64,000 nt of DNA. Origin: Actinoplanes sp040639655 (GTDB lineage Bacteria; Actinomycetota; Actinomycetes; Mycobacteriales; Micromonosporaceae). The first letter of the stretch is position 1. Every line of letters begins with the position of its first letter. Shown piece after piece: positions 1-8,141 of this stretch. Both the position numbers and the translations under genes were made by a program. The notes under the pieces were generated by a model. It saw only the letters and a program-made list of their open reading frames with translations. It was not told the origin of the DNA and did not search any database. The stretch lies in assembly GCF_040639655.1 (NCBI RefSeq), contig NZ_JBFAAI010000001.1, forward strand, positions 682,001 through 746,000, written 5' to 3'.

Positions 1-453
1 TTCCTCACCGCCCGCGACGGCACCGACGACAAGATCCGCGGGCTGACCCTGGGTGGCGACGACTACGTGACCAAGCCGTTCAGCCTGGAGGAGCTCACCG
101 CCCGAATCCGGGCGGTGCTGCGCCGCACCAACGCCGGTGACGAGCAGCCCTCCCGGCTGGTGTTCGCCGATCTCGAGCTGGACGAGGAGACGCACGAGGT
201 CTACCGCGCGGGTTCCCGGGTGCAGCTGTCCCCGACCGAGTTCAAGCTTCTGCGCTACCTGATGCTCAACGCCAACCGGGTGCTCTCCAAGGCGCAGATC
301 CTCGACCACGTGTGGAAGTACGACTTTCGTGGTGACGACAACATCGTCGAGTCGTACATCTCCTACCTGCGACGCAAGGTCGACAACGTGCAGCCCCGGC
401 TCATCCACACCCTGCGGGGCGTGGGCTACGTTCTTCGCAAGCCAGCCGTCTAG
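1..453 (+). CDS. OmpR/PhoB-family response regulator (5'-truncated)
   Basis: The reading frame is open from base 1, so the gene starts upstream of the window. The visible 150 residues begin in the receiver domain: LTARD, then a GADDY-like turn (GGDDYVTKPF) with the conserved receiver lysine before PF. The phosphorylated aspartate lies outside the window. A winged-helix DNA-binding domain follows (LSPTEFKLLRYLMLN, then VESYISYLRRKVD and HTLRGVGYVLR), typical of OmpR/PhoB regulators. It ends 5 bases before the sensor kinase and is the first visible gene of a regulator-kinase-HtrA operon, the order of mycobacterial mprA-mprB-pepD. The family is certain. The MprA-like role is inferred from context. 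Confidence 0.95.
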   Translation, partial: FLTARDGTDDKIRGLTLGGDDYVTKPFSLEELTARIRAVLRRTNAGDEQPSRLVFADLELDEETHEVYRAGSRVQLSPTEFKLLRYLMLNANRVLSKAQILDHVWKYDFRGDDNIVESYISYLRRKVDNVQPRLIHTLRGVGYVLRKPAV

Positions 454-458
454 GCCCG

Positions 459-2072
459 GTGGTGACACTGCCCGAGCCAGGCCCGGTCGTGACACTCCCC
501 GAGCGGGTCCGGCACCGGATCGCTCGTAACGCGGGGCTGCGCCGGATCTCGCTCCAGACGAAGCTGGTCGCCTCCGTCCTCGTCCTGGTCTTCGCGGCCC
601 TGACCCTGATCAGCGCGGCGAGCACCTATTTCCTCAGCGACTACATGGTCTCGCGGATGGACACCCAGCTGCGGGACATGGTCGAGAACGCCGAGAAGAA
701 CCCGGCCAGCTTCCATTACCAGGCCAACTTCATGCCGCCCGACTATCTGGTCGCCTTCACCGCGGTCAGTGGCGGTGGCGAGGGCCGGGTCGGTACCGGC
801 GTCGCCACCGACGACATCCCGAAGCTGCTGACCGGTGTACAGGACATCGAGAAGTACGCCGACAAGCCGTACACGGTCAAGGGCCAGAACGGTAAGTACA
901 TGTGGCGCATGCTGGTGGTCGTCCTGAAGACGGACGGCACGGTCATGCACGTCGGCCAGCGGATGACCGGGGTGGACGACGTGATCGCCCGGCTCGTCCT
1001 GGTGGACGTGCTGGTCGGCGTCGGCGTGCTGATCACCCTGGCGACCGTCGGTGCGGCCCTGGTGCGGCAGAGCCTCATCCCGCTGCTCCAGGTCGAGCGC
1101 ACCGCGGCGGCGATCGCGGCCGGTGACCTCACCCGCCGGGTGCCCGACCCGGAGGAGTCCGGCGGCCACCCGACCACCGAGCTGGGCCGGCTCTCCGAGG
1201 CGCTGAACGCGATGCTCGCCCAGATCGAGGCGGCCTTCCAGGCTCGCGCCGACTCCGAGACCGCGGCCCGGCATGCGGCCGACGCGGCCCAGCTCTCCGA
1301 GTCGCGCGCGCTGGAGTCGGAGGCCCGGGCGCTGGAGTCGGAGGGAAAGATGCGGCAGTTCGTCGCGGACGCCTCCCACGAACTGCGTACCCCGCTGACG
1401 ACCATCCGGGGGTTCGCCGAGCTGTACCGGCAGGGTGCCGTCTCCGATCCGGAACAGGTGGCCCAGCTGGTCCGGCGGATCGAGGACGAGGCGGCCCGGA
1501 TGGGTCTGCTCGTCGAGGACCTGCTGCTGCTGGCCCGGCTGGACCGGGAACGGCCGCTCACCCTGGCTCCGGTGGAGCTGCCGGTGCTGGCCCTGGACGC
1601 GGTCGAGGCGGCTCAGGCGACGGCGCCGGAGCGGGACATCAGCCTCGAGATACGCGACTCGGCGGAACTGCTCGTGGCGTACGGCGACGACGCCCGGCTG
1701 CGCCAGGTGATCGGTAACCTCATGACGAACGCTCTGGTGCACACACCCGCCGACGCGGCGGTGACGCTGCGGCTCTACGCCGGCGAGGGCGATCAGGCCG
1801 TGGTCGAGGTGTCCGACACCGGTCCGGGGCTGAGCCCGGGGCAGACCGACCGGGTCTTCGAACGCTTCTACCGGGTGGACGAGGCCCGTACCCGGCGGAC
1901 CGATCGGGAGGCCACCAGTACCGGTCTGGGGCTGGCGATCGTGGCCGCCATCGTGCGTGCGCACGAAGGTTCCGTGCAGGTGATCTCGGAACCGGGCCGA
2001 GGCGCCACCTTCCGCGTGTCGTTGCCTACCATAAATCCGGATAAAGGGTTCACAGAAAACGTCCAGGAGTAA
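459..2072 (+). CDS. Membrane sensor histidine kinase, HAMP type
   Basis: Partner kinase of the preceding response regulator, 537 residues. Visible parts are a short cytoplasmic N-terminus, a first membrane segment near residues 36-57, an extracytoplasmic sensor region, a second membrane segment near 175-200 and a HAMP linker. These are followed by a HisKA domain with the phospho-acceptor in SHELRTPLTT (H307) and an HATPase domain (N box NLMTNALVHTP, G1 box DTGPGLSP, F box ERFYR). A GTG start 5 bases after the regulator stop was chosen. A second GTG 30 bases in, after a VTLPE repeat, is also possible. The 39-base gap to the HtrA gene supports one operon. The signal is not known; MprB-like envelope stress is inferred from the HtrA neighbour. 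Confidence 0.94.
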   Translation: MVTLPEPGPVVTLPERVRHRIARNAGLRRISLQTKLVASVLVLVFAALTLISAASTYFLSDYMVSRMDTQLRDMVENAEKNPASFHYQANFMPPDYLVAFTAVSGGGEGRVGTGVATDDIPKLLTGVQDIEKYADKPYTVKGQNGKYMWRMLVVVLKTDGTVMHVGQRMTGVDDVIARLVLVDVLVGVGVLITLATVGAALVRQSLIPLLQVERTAAAIAAGDLTRRVPDPEESGGHPTTELGRLSEALNAMLAQIEAAFQARADSETAARHAADAAQLSESRALESEARALESEGKMRQFVADASHELRTPLTTIRGFAELYRQGAVSDPEQVAQLVRRIEDEAARMGLLVEDLLLLARLDRERPLTLAPVELPVLALDAVEAAQATAPERDISLEIRDSAELLVAYGDDARLRQVIGNLMTNALVHTPADAAVTLRLYAGEGDQAVVEVSDTGPGLSPGQTDRVFERFYRVDEARTRRTDREATSTGLGLAIVAAIVRAHEGSVQVISEPGRGATFRVSLPTINPDKGFTENVQE

Positions 2073-2111
2073 CACAGTTCGGTACGAGTACGACGGGGCA
2101 GAGTTAGGGAC

Positions 2112-3665
2112 ATGAAAGAGAACGAGACCGACCCGCGGCCCGCGGACGCCGCCGCTGACAACACCAGCACGGTGCGGGTGGAGTCTGAGCAGCCGACTCT
2201 TGCGCAGCCGCCGGTTGCCCCGCAGTCGGGTGCCCCCCAGTCCGCGGCACCCCAGCAGCAGGGCACCTGGGCGCAGCAGTCGCCCTGGCAGCAGCAGGCG
2301 GCCGGCGCGCAGCCGCCGGCCATGAGCGGTTCACCCGTGCAGCCGGTCACCGGTGCGCCGGTGTCGGCCCAGCCCGTCACCGCACAGCCGGGCAGCGGTG
2401 CCCCGCAGGCCCATCCGCACTACGCCTACCAGGCGCCGCAGGGCTACGGGCAGGGCGACTACCACGACTACTCCCAGCAGCAATCGGCCTATCAAGCCTG
2501 GCACGCGGCCGCCGCGGCGCAGGCGGCAGGCGGTGGCAACGTCCCGCCCGGCTGGACGGCACAGCCCGGCGGCGGGCAGCAGAAGCCTCCCGGCCGTGGG
2601 CGCAAGGTCGCCATGGCCGGCGCGGCGGCCGTGCTGATCGCGCTGTTCTCCGGCGGGATCGGTGCCGCCACCGCGGTGGCCATGACCGACTCCTCGTCGT
2701 CGCCCGCCGCCGTGCAGACCGGCAACTCGTCGGTCACCCGGGTGGTGGACCGTTCGTCACTGGCCCAGATCGCCGCCGCGGTCCAGGACAGCGTCGTCTC
2801 GATCACCACCGGCTCCGGCGAGGGCTCCGGAGTGGTGCTCACCGCCGAGGGCTACATCGTCACCAACGCCCACGTCGTCTCATCGGCGCAGGACGCGAAC
2901 GTGACGGTGATCTTCGCCGACGGCACCAAGACCGCGGCCAAGGTGGTCGGCACCGACGAGCGCACCGATCTCGCCGTGATCAAGGCCGACGGGGTCACCG
3001 ACCTCAAGGCCGCCACCTTCGGTGACAGCTCCCAGATCCAGGTCGGCGACACGGTGCTGGCCCTGGGCAGCCCGCTCGGCCTGGAGGGATCGGTCACCGC
3101 CGGCATCATCAGCGCCAAGGACCGCAGCATCCGGGCCGGCGGCGAGCAGGAACAGCAGAGCCCGTGGGGCACGCAGCAACAGCAGGCGCCCACCACGATG
3201 ACCGGCCTGCTGCAGACCGACGCCCCGATCAACCCCGGTAACTCCGGCGGTGCACTCGTCAGCACCAACGGTGAGGTGATCGGCATCAACTCGGCGATCG
3301 CCACCTCCGGGCAGAACACCGGCAACATCGGTCTCGGCTTCGCGATCCCGAGCAACAAGGCCAAGCAGGTCGCCGAGGCCCTGATGCAGGGCAAGAAGGT
3401 CAGCCACCCGGCGCTCGGCGTGAGTGTCACCACCGCGGAGAACGGCGGTGCCGCGGTCAGCGCGGTGGTGGAGAACAGCGCGGCCGCCAAGGCCCAGCTC
3501 CAGCGCGGCGACGTGGTCACCAAGGTCGACGGCAAGGCGATCGAGGATTCGGACGACCTGGTGGCGGCCGTTCAGGCGGGCACCGTCGGCCAGAAGATGA
3601 CCCTCACCTTCACCCGTAACGGCACTGAGCAGACGGTGACCGTCACCCTGCAGGAATCACAGTAA
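2112..3665 (+). CDS. HtrA/DegP-family serine protease, membrane anchored, one PDZ domain
   Basis: Surface serine protease of 517 residues that would degrade or refold damaged exported proteins. The N-terminal 150 residues are a Q/P/A-rich cytoplasmic tail. One membrane segment (about 165-190) is followed by a trypsin-like domain with the triad H254 (TNAHVV), D286 (RTDLAVI) and S378 (NPGNSGGAL). A single PDZ domain covers roughly the last 90 residues. This matches mycobacterial PepD in architecture and in position behind a two-component system, so regulation by that system is likely. A short Q-rich loop (EQEQQSPWGTQQQQ) interrupts the protease domain. The ATG start has a weak upstream ribosome site (GGGGCAGAG). 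Family assignment is firm; substrates are unknown. Confidence 0.95.
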   Translation: MKENETDPRPADAAADNTSTVRVESEQPTLAQPPVAPQSGAPQSAAPQQQGTWAQQSPWQQQAAGAQPPAMSGSPVQPVTGAPVSAQPVTAQPGSGAPQAHPHYAYQAPQGYGQGDYHDYSQQQSAYQAWHAAAAAQAAGGGNVPPGWTAQPGGGQQKPPGRGRKVAMAGAAAVLIALFSGGIGAATAVAMTDSSSSPAAVQTGNSSVTRVVDRSSLAQIAAAVQDSVVSITTGSGEGSGVVLTAEGYIVTNAHVVSSAQDANVTVIFADGTKTAAKVVGTDERTDLAVIKADGVTDLKAATFGDSSQIQVGDTVLALGSPLGLEGSVTAGIISAKDRSIRAGGEQEQQSPWGTQQQQAPTTMTGLLQTDAPINPGNSGGALVSTNGEVIGINSAIATSGQNTGNIGLGFAIPSNKAKQVAEALMQGKKVSHPALGVSVTTAENGGAAVSAVVENSAAAKAQLQRGDVVTKVDGKAIEDSDDLVAAVQAGTVGQKMTLTFTRNGTEQTVTVTLQESQ

Positions 3666-3682
3666 AGACGAATCCCTCCGCT

Positions 3683-3724
3683 ACGGCGGGTGACGTGACC
3701 CGGGGTGGGCACGTCACCCGCCGT
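3683..3724 (+). terminator. Inverted repeat after htrA, probable terminator
   Basis: A perfect 15-base-pair stem (3683-3697 with 3710-3724) with a 12-base loop begins 18 bases after the HtrA stop codon. There is no T-run, which is usual for actinomycete terminators. It ends the regulator-kinase-protease operon. Confidence 0.7.
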
Positions 3725-3839
3725 TCCACTGCCCGGGCTTCTTCTCCGGGGTCCCCACGGGATTCAGGACCTTTCGGCGTCAAGGGGAAGGATTCACCGC
3801 GGAGGACTCGCGTTCACGCAGGCAACCGCCTAATCTCCA

Positions 3840-3854
3840 TTCGCCGTCGGCGAA
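3840..3854. promoter_or_regulatory. Palindrome upstream of the large M50 protease gene
   Basis: TTCGCCG-T-CGGCGAA is a perfect 7+7 dyad about 60 bases upstream of the TTG start, just after a TAATCT sequence that could be a -10 element. A regulator site is plausible but unproven. The rest of 3725-3915 shows nothing recognisable and no convincing small gene. Confidence 0.3.
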
Positions 3855-3915
3855 GCCATCGTCCGCCGGTGCGGTCGCGCGGTGTTCGCCACGGCGGAGT
3901 GAGAGGCCCCCTGAG

Positions 3916-6900
3916 TTGACGTATGTCGAGACCCGGACGAACGTCTGGGAAGCCCTGGCCGGACGGTCCCCCGGGGTGCCGTCGGGCCCGGCCGACACCG
4001 GGCTCTGGCACACCGTCGCCGACCGGCTCAACCCGGCGAGCGCCCGCCCGGTCCTGCGGCCCGGCATCGAGGTCCGGCACCGTACCGCGGTGCGCGGCGG
4101 CCGGTACGTGATGCTCCGCTCGCCCGAGGACGGCGGCCGTAGCTCGTACCTGCGACTCACCCCGGAGGAGTACCAGCTCGCCCTGATGATGGACGGCGAC
4201 AGCACGGTGGCCCGGCTGGTCGCCGAGTTCGCCCGGATCGCCGGCCGCCTCGCCCCCGACCAGGTCCGCCGGGTGGTCGCCGACCTGGCCGCCAACCGGA
4301 TGCTCGAAGAGCTCCCGACGGACGCCTTCCGCCCGCTGCGCGATCTGCACCGTGAGCCGCTGCCCCGGCGGGTCGGTGAATCACTTGTCGCCGCCGCGCG
4401 CGGCCGGGTGGTGCTGTCCTTCCCGGTCGACGGCGTGATCACGGCGATCTACCGGTCGGCGGGGCGGTTCCTGTTCACCCGGCCGCTCGTCTGGATCGGC
4501 GCGCTGCTGGCCGCTGCCGGGCTGCTGCTGTTCGCCGTCGCCTGGCAGCAGGGCAGCCGGTCCCTCTTCCTGGTCGGCGACTCGTACCTGCTCGGCGCGG
4601 TCACCCTCGTACTGCTGAACGTGTTCGTGCTGGCGGTCCACGAGTTCGGGCACGCGCTGGCCGCGAAACGGGTCGGGCGCGAAGTCCCGGCCGCCGGTCT
4701 GATGCTGTATTTCGGCCTGCCGTCCGTATTCGTCGACACGACCGACGTGTGGATGGCCGGGCGCCGGGCCCGGATCGCGGTCACCGCCGCCGGCCCCGCC
4801 ACCGCCCTGGGGCTGGCCGGCCTGCTGCAGGTCGCCGGGTTCGCCGTACCGGCCGTCGCGGGTCTCGCCTTCAAACTGGCCTTCCTCTTCTATCTGCACA
4901 CCTTCTTCAACCTCAGCCCGCTGCTGCCGCTGGACGGCAAGTACCTGCTGATGGACTGGCTGGAGATCCCGGACGTACGGGCACGCGGGCTGGCCTGGAC
5001 GGCCGGACGCCTGCGCCGCCGCGGCCCCCGCTGGCGGATGCTGGACCGGGAGGGCCGGCTGGTCGCGCTCTACGGCGTGCTCAGCGTGCTGTGGCTGGTC
5101 AGTGCGGCTGGTCTCGGTTACCGGCTGTGGACCGACCGGATCCGGGGCCTGGCGGTCGGCCTCTGGTACGAGGGGATCGGCGCCCGGCTCCTGTTGCTGG
5201 TGATCATCCTGGGCGTGGTCGCACCGCCGATCTACTTCCTGCTCGGCCGGGTCGTGCGGGGGTTCCGCCGGATCCGCCAGCAGGCCGCCGAACGCGACCG
5301 GGAAGCCGACCTGCCCCGCCGGGTGGCCGCCCTGCGCGCCTCCGAGCTCGGCGGCCTGCCCGAGCCGTCGCTGCAGGCCCTGGCCACGCGGGCCCGCTGG
5401 TTCCGCCCGTCCACCGGCCGTCAGCTGGTGCTCGCCGGGGACACCCCGAGTGCCGTCTTCGTGGTGGTCGAGGGCGCGCTGCAGGGCCGCCGCCCCGGCG
5501 ACCCGGGCGGCACCATCCGGCACCACGCCGGCCCCGGCGGTGTCGTCGGCCTGGCCACCGCGCTGACCGGGCGCAGCGCCCAGCTCGACTGGTACACCGC
5601 CGGAGTCACGCTGCTGGCCCTGCCCACGTCCACGGTCGCCACCGTGATCGGCCCGATGCCCGGCCCGCCGCCGCAGGAGCGCGCCGAGGCGGAGGCGCTG
5701 TTCGCGGACACCCCGGCGCTGGCCGCGCTGGAGGAGGACCAGCGACTCGCGCTGATCGCCGCGGCGCATCCGGCCGATCTGGACCCGGGTGCGCCGGTCA
5801 TCCTGCCCGGTCCCACCCATGCGGTGGTGGTCGAGTCCGGGGTGATCGCCATGCCGGACGGTGTCGAACTCCGGCGCGGCACGCTGGTCGGCCCGGTGGG
5901 TGACGGCAGTCCGGGCATGGTGGCGCAGGCGCGGACCCCGGTCCGGCTCTGGGTGATCCCGGACGCCTCCGACCTGCCGCCCCTGATCGGTACGTACGGC
6001 CCCGGCGGCCCGATGCCGGCGCTGCGCCCGAGCACCCCGGCCGTGGGCCGTCCCGGGTCGGCGCATCCGCCGCTCGCGATTCCGCCCGGCCCGCCGGACG
6101 CCGACGAGCAGTACGACGTGGACCGGCACTTCGAACGCCGGATGTGGGGTTTCGTCAGCGTGCTCCTGGTGTTCGCCCTCGCCAGTGTGCTGATCAACGT
6201 GAGCAGCGGCCCGGCGTGGGCCGAGATGCCCGCCGAGCGGGTGCTGCTGAGTGTGCAGCGGGGCGGCGTCAGCGTGGACTCCGGCGGCGGCCGGATGTCC
6301 CTGCAGGCCGGCGACCGCCGTTACCTGTCCGCCGGTGGTGGCGTCGAGGTGCCGGGCAAGGGCGTGGCCCTGCTGACCTTTCCCGGCGGCGCGGCCGTGG
6401 TGCTGTGCGGTGGATCGCGGCTGGAGATCAACGATGTCGGTGTGGAGAACGGCCGTACCTCCACCCCGTCCGGCCGGCTGACCCTGGAGAACGGGCGGCT
6501 GCTGGCCGACACGAGCAGCCCGAGCGGGGCGTTCGCGCCGCTCGAGCTGACCGTGCTGCGCAGCCAGGGAGAGGTCGGCAACGACGGACGGGCGTGGTAT
6601 TCGGTCGATCAGGCCGGGGTCAGCGTCTCGGCCGGGACCGTCACCGTCGGCGGCGCCGAGAACGCCGCCGACGGCGCGGGCCTGAACTGCGGGGACGGCG
6701 TGACGGTCGCACCGCCGACGGAGGCGGAGCCCAGCGAGTCGCCGGGTGAGGAACTGTTCCCGTCCGAGGAGTCGACGGCTCCGGAGTCACCGGAAGCCTC
6801 GGTCTCCCCGACTACGGTGCAGAGTGAGACCGCCGATCCGGACACCGAGCCCACGACCGGCGGTACGACCCGACCGGCCACCAGACCGACGACGGCTCCC

Positions 6901-7080
6901 ACCACCAGGCCGACGGCTCCGACCTCGAAACCGACGACGGCCCCGACCTCGAAACCGACGACGGCTCCGGCGACGACCGACCCCACGACGGCTCCGACCA
7001 CCCAGCCGACGACGACCGCGCCCACGACCGCCCCGACGCCCACCGACACCGAGGAACCAGCGGATCCGTCCGTCAGCTGA
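3916..7080 (+). CDS. Giant M50-like membrane zinc metalloprotease with PqqD-, cNMP- and FecR-like regions
   Basis: A 1054-residue protein. Residues about 60-135 resemble the PqqD peptide-chaperone fold (YLRLTPEEYQLALMMDG). Several membrane segments follow, with the zinc protease motif HEFGH at 242-246 and the second metal-binding motif PLLPLDG at 335-341, as in site-2 proteases and YydH-type peptide metalloproteases. Residues about 475-580 resemble a cyclic-nucleotide-binding domain (AVFVVVEGALQG). A further membrane segment near 742-765 leads to an extracellular FecR-like beta domain (VQRGGVSVDSGG, LENGRLLADT). The tail, about 100 residues, is rich in T and P and probably spans the wall. A TTG start was used because no other start precedes the conserved region. 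It forms a unit with the small zinc protein 41 bases downstream. The catalytic motifs are seen; substrate and role are not known. Confidence 0.8.
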   Translation: MTYVETRTNVWEALAGRSPGVPSGPADTGLWHTVADRLNPASARPVLRPGIEVRHRTAVRGGRYVMLRSPEDGGRSSYLRLTPEEYQLALMMDGDSTVARLVAEFARIAGRLAPDQVRRVVADLAANRMLEELPTDAFRPLRDLHREPLPRRVGESLVAAARGRVVLSFPVDGVITAIYRSAGRFLFTRPLVWIGALLAAAGLLLFAVAWQQGSRSLFLVGDSYLLGAVTLVLLNVFVLAVHEFGHALAAKRVGREVPAAGLMLYFGLPSVFVDTTDVWMAGRRARIAVTAAGPATALGLAGLLQVAGFAVPAVAGLAFKLAFLFYLHTFFNLSPLLPLDGKYLLMDWLEIPDVRARGLAWTAGRLRRRGPRWRMLDREGRLVALYGVLSVLWLVSAAGLGYRLWTDRIRGLAVGLWYEGIGARLLLLVIILGVVAPPIYFLLGRVVRGFRRIRQQAAERDREADLPRRVAALRASELGGLPEPSLQALATRARWFRPSTGRQLVLAGDTPSAVFVVVEGALQGRRPGDPGGTIRHHAGPGGVVGLATALTGRSAQLDWYTAGVTLLALPTSTVATVIGPMPGPPPQERAEAEALFADTPALAALEEDQRLALIAAAHPADLDPGAPVILPGPTHAVVVESGVIAMPDGVELRRGTLVGPVGDGSPGMVAQARTPVRLWVIPDASDLPPLIGTYGPGGPMPALRPSTPAVGRPGSAHPPLAIPPGPPDADEQYDVDRHFERRMWGFVSVLLVFALASVLINVSSGPAWAEMPAERVLLSVQRGGVSVDSGGGRMSLQAGDRRYLSAGGGVEVPGKGVALLTFPGGAAVVLCGGSRLEINDVGVENGRTSTPSGRLTLENGRLLADTSSPSGAFAPLELTVLRSQGEVGNDGRAWYSVDQAGVSVSAGTVTVGGAENAADGAGLNCGDGVTVAPPTEAEPSESPGEELFPSEESTAPESPEASVSPTTVQSETADPDTEPTTGGTTRPATRPTTAPTTRPTAPTSKPTTAPTSKPTTAPATTDPTTAPTTQPTTTAPTTAPTPTDTEEPADPSVS

Positions 7081-7121
7081 CTGCGGGCGGCCCCGCCGAC
7101 GAGAGTGAGGAGTGGCCGCCC

Positions 7122-7337
7122 ATGCTGTGCTGGTTCTGCGCCGAGGGGGCACGCGCGACGTGCCGGTTCTGCGGCCGGGGCGTGTGCGCCGAGCACGCGC
7201 GGTTCGGGCCGTACCTGCTGGAGGTGACCCGGTCGGTGCGGCGGGACCGGGCCGAGGCGCTGGTCGTGGAGGACGCGGTGCAGTGCGGGGCCTGCCACCC
7301 GCGGCCGGCGCCGGTCGCCATGCCGGAACTCGACTGA
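7122..7337 (+). CDS. Small cysteine-rich zinc-finger protein
   Basis: A 71-residue protein with paired metal-ligand motifs: CWFC near the start, CRFCGRGVCAEH in the middle and CGACHP near the end. This gives seven cysteines and two histidines, enough for one or two zinc sites of a B-box/RING-like kind. An excellent ribosome site (GAGTGAGGAG) precedes the ATG. It lies 41 bases behind the giant M50 protease gene and is probably co-transcribed with it. It could be an accessory or regulatory partner of the protease. The family is not recognised with certainty. Confidence 0.75.
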   Translation: MLCWFCAEGARATCRFCGRGVCAEHARFGPYLLEVTRSVRRDRAEALVVEDAVQCGACHPRPAPVAMPELD

Positions 7338-7359
7338 CCTCCAGCGGTGGCGTACGGGT

Positions 7360-7707
7360 TCAGCTGTTGACGTATGGGCTGAGGGCGTTCGTCATCGCCT
7401 GCCGGAGGATCGACTTCGGCCGGGCGCCGACGATCGTCGAGGTCACCACGCCACCGGTGAAGAAGAGCAGCGAGGGCATGGAGATCACCCGGTACGTCAT
7501 GGTGGTCACCGGGTTCGAGTCGACGTCCAGTGTGGCCACCAGCAGCCGGCCGTCGAACTCCCCGGCCAGCTCGCCCAGGATCCGGGTCATCGGCCCGCAC
7601 GGCGGGCACCACCGCGCCCAGAAGTCGACGAGAACCGGCGTGCGCGCGGCCAGCACGATCTCGGCGAAGCTCTCGTCAGTGACGACGGTCAGGGATTCAT
7701 CTGGCAT
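7360..7707 (-). CDS. Thioredoxin with CPPC active site
   Basis: A 115-residue single-domain thioredoxin for cytoplasmic disulfide reduction. The active site reads FWARWCPPCGPM (C34, C37). The usual dipeptide between the cysteines is GP, so PP is a variant likely to shift the redox potential. The conserved cis-proline loop is MPSLLFF. The start is the ATG at 7707 with GGAG immediately upstream; the longer open frame above it runs through the MerR gene and is not used. The gene overlaps the 3' end of the MerR gene by 19 bases, implying coupled translation and joint control. Confidence 0.9.
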   Translation of the reverse strand: MPDESLTVVTDESFAEIVLAARTPVLVDFWARWCPPCGPMTRILGELAGEFDGRLLVATLDVDSNPVTTMTYRVISMPSLLFFTGGVVTSTIVGARPKSILRQAMTNALSPYVNS

Positions 7708-8051
7708 TTGATCTCCTCCAACTGGGACCGCAGCCGATCCCGGACCACGGTGAGCTGATCGAGGTAGCCGTCCACTTCGGCCAGCCGGCGGCGCAGCACC
7801 GCGGCCGAGTCCGGGCACACGTGGCCGGCGCTGTTGCCGGCCCGCAGGCATGCGACGAACGGTTTGATGTCGTCCACGCCGAACCCGTCGGCGAGGAGCG
7901 ACCGGATCTCGTGCACCAGGCGGAGCTCACCGTCGTCGTACTGCCGGTAGCCGTTGGCGTCCCGGCGCGGGTGGATCAGCCCGTGCTCCTCGTAGTAGCG
8001 CAGCGTGCGAGGGCTCGTACCGGCCCGCTCGGCAAGCTCTCCGATCAGCAT
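7689..8051 (-). CDS. MerR-family regulator with three cysteines
   Basis: A 120-residue activator with an N-terminal winged helix (MLIGELAERAGTSPRTLRYY, then the RRDANGYRQYDD wing) and a coiled-coil dimer helix. C68, C79 (in HVCPDS) and C116 could bind a metal or form a redox switch; this is inference. It is the first gene of a two-gene unit with the thioredoxin, overlapping it by 19 bases. An inverted repeat 15 bases upstream of its start looks like its own operator. A redox- or metal-responsive role is suggested by the thioredoxin partner. Confidence 0.9.
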   Translation of the reverse strand: MLIGELAERAGTSPRTLRYYEEHGLIHPRRDANGYRQYDDGELRLVHEIRSLLADGFGVDDIKPFVACLRAGNSAGHVCPDSAAVLRRRLAEVDGYLDQLTVVRDRLRSQLEEIKCQMNP

Positions 8052-8065
8052 GGATCCGACGGTAT

Positions 8066-8087
8066 GCCCTGACACCGGCGTCAAGGC
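8066..8087 (-). promoter_or_regulatory. Putative MerR operator in its own promoter
   Basis: GCCCTGAC-6-GTCAAGGC is an inverted repeat matching at 7 of 8 positions. Read on the minus strand it contains TTGACG, a good -35 element. MerR regulators typically bind a dyad in the -35/-10 spacer. The site lies in the 90-base divergent gap between the merR and patatin genes. Confidence 0.5.
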
Positions 8088-8141
8088 AAGGCTGCAAGAT
8101 CGTACGAGAATCCCTCTCCAAGATCGTGCAAAGATGGGCGC

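Noticed and set aside
3695..3919. Small plus-strand frame before the giant protease
   Set aside because: The product is an arginine/serine string. The frame crosses the 3683-3724 terminator hairpin, with no ribosome site or coding bias.
4381..6129. 582-codon minus-strand frame opposite the giant M50 gene
   Set aside because: The composition is arginine/glutamine/glycine-rich with no motif. The plus strand carries clear protease and domain motifs.
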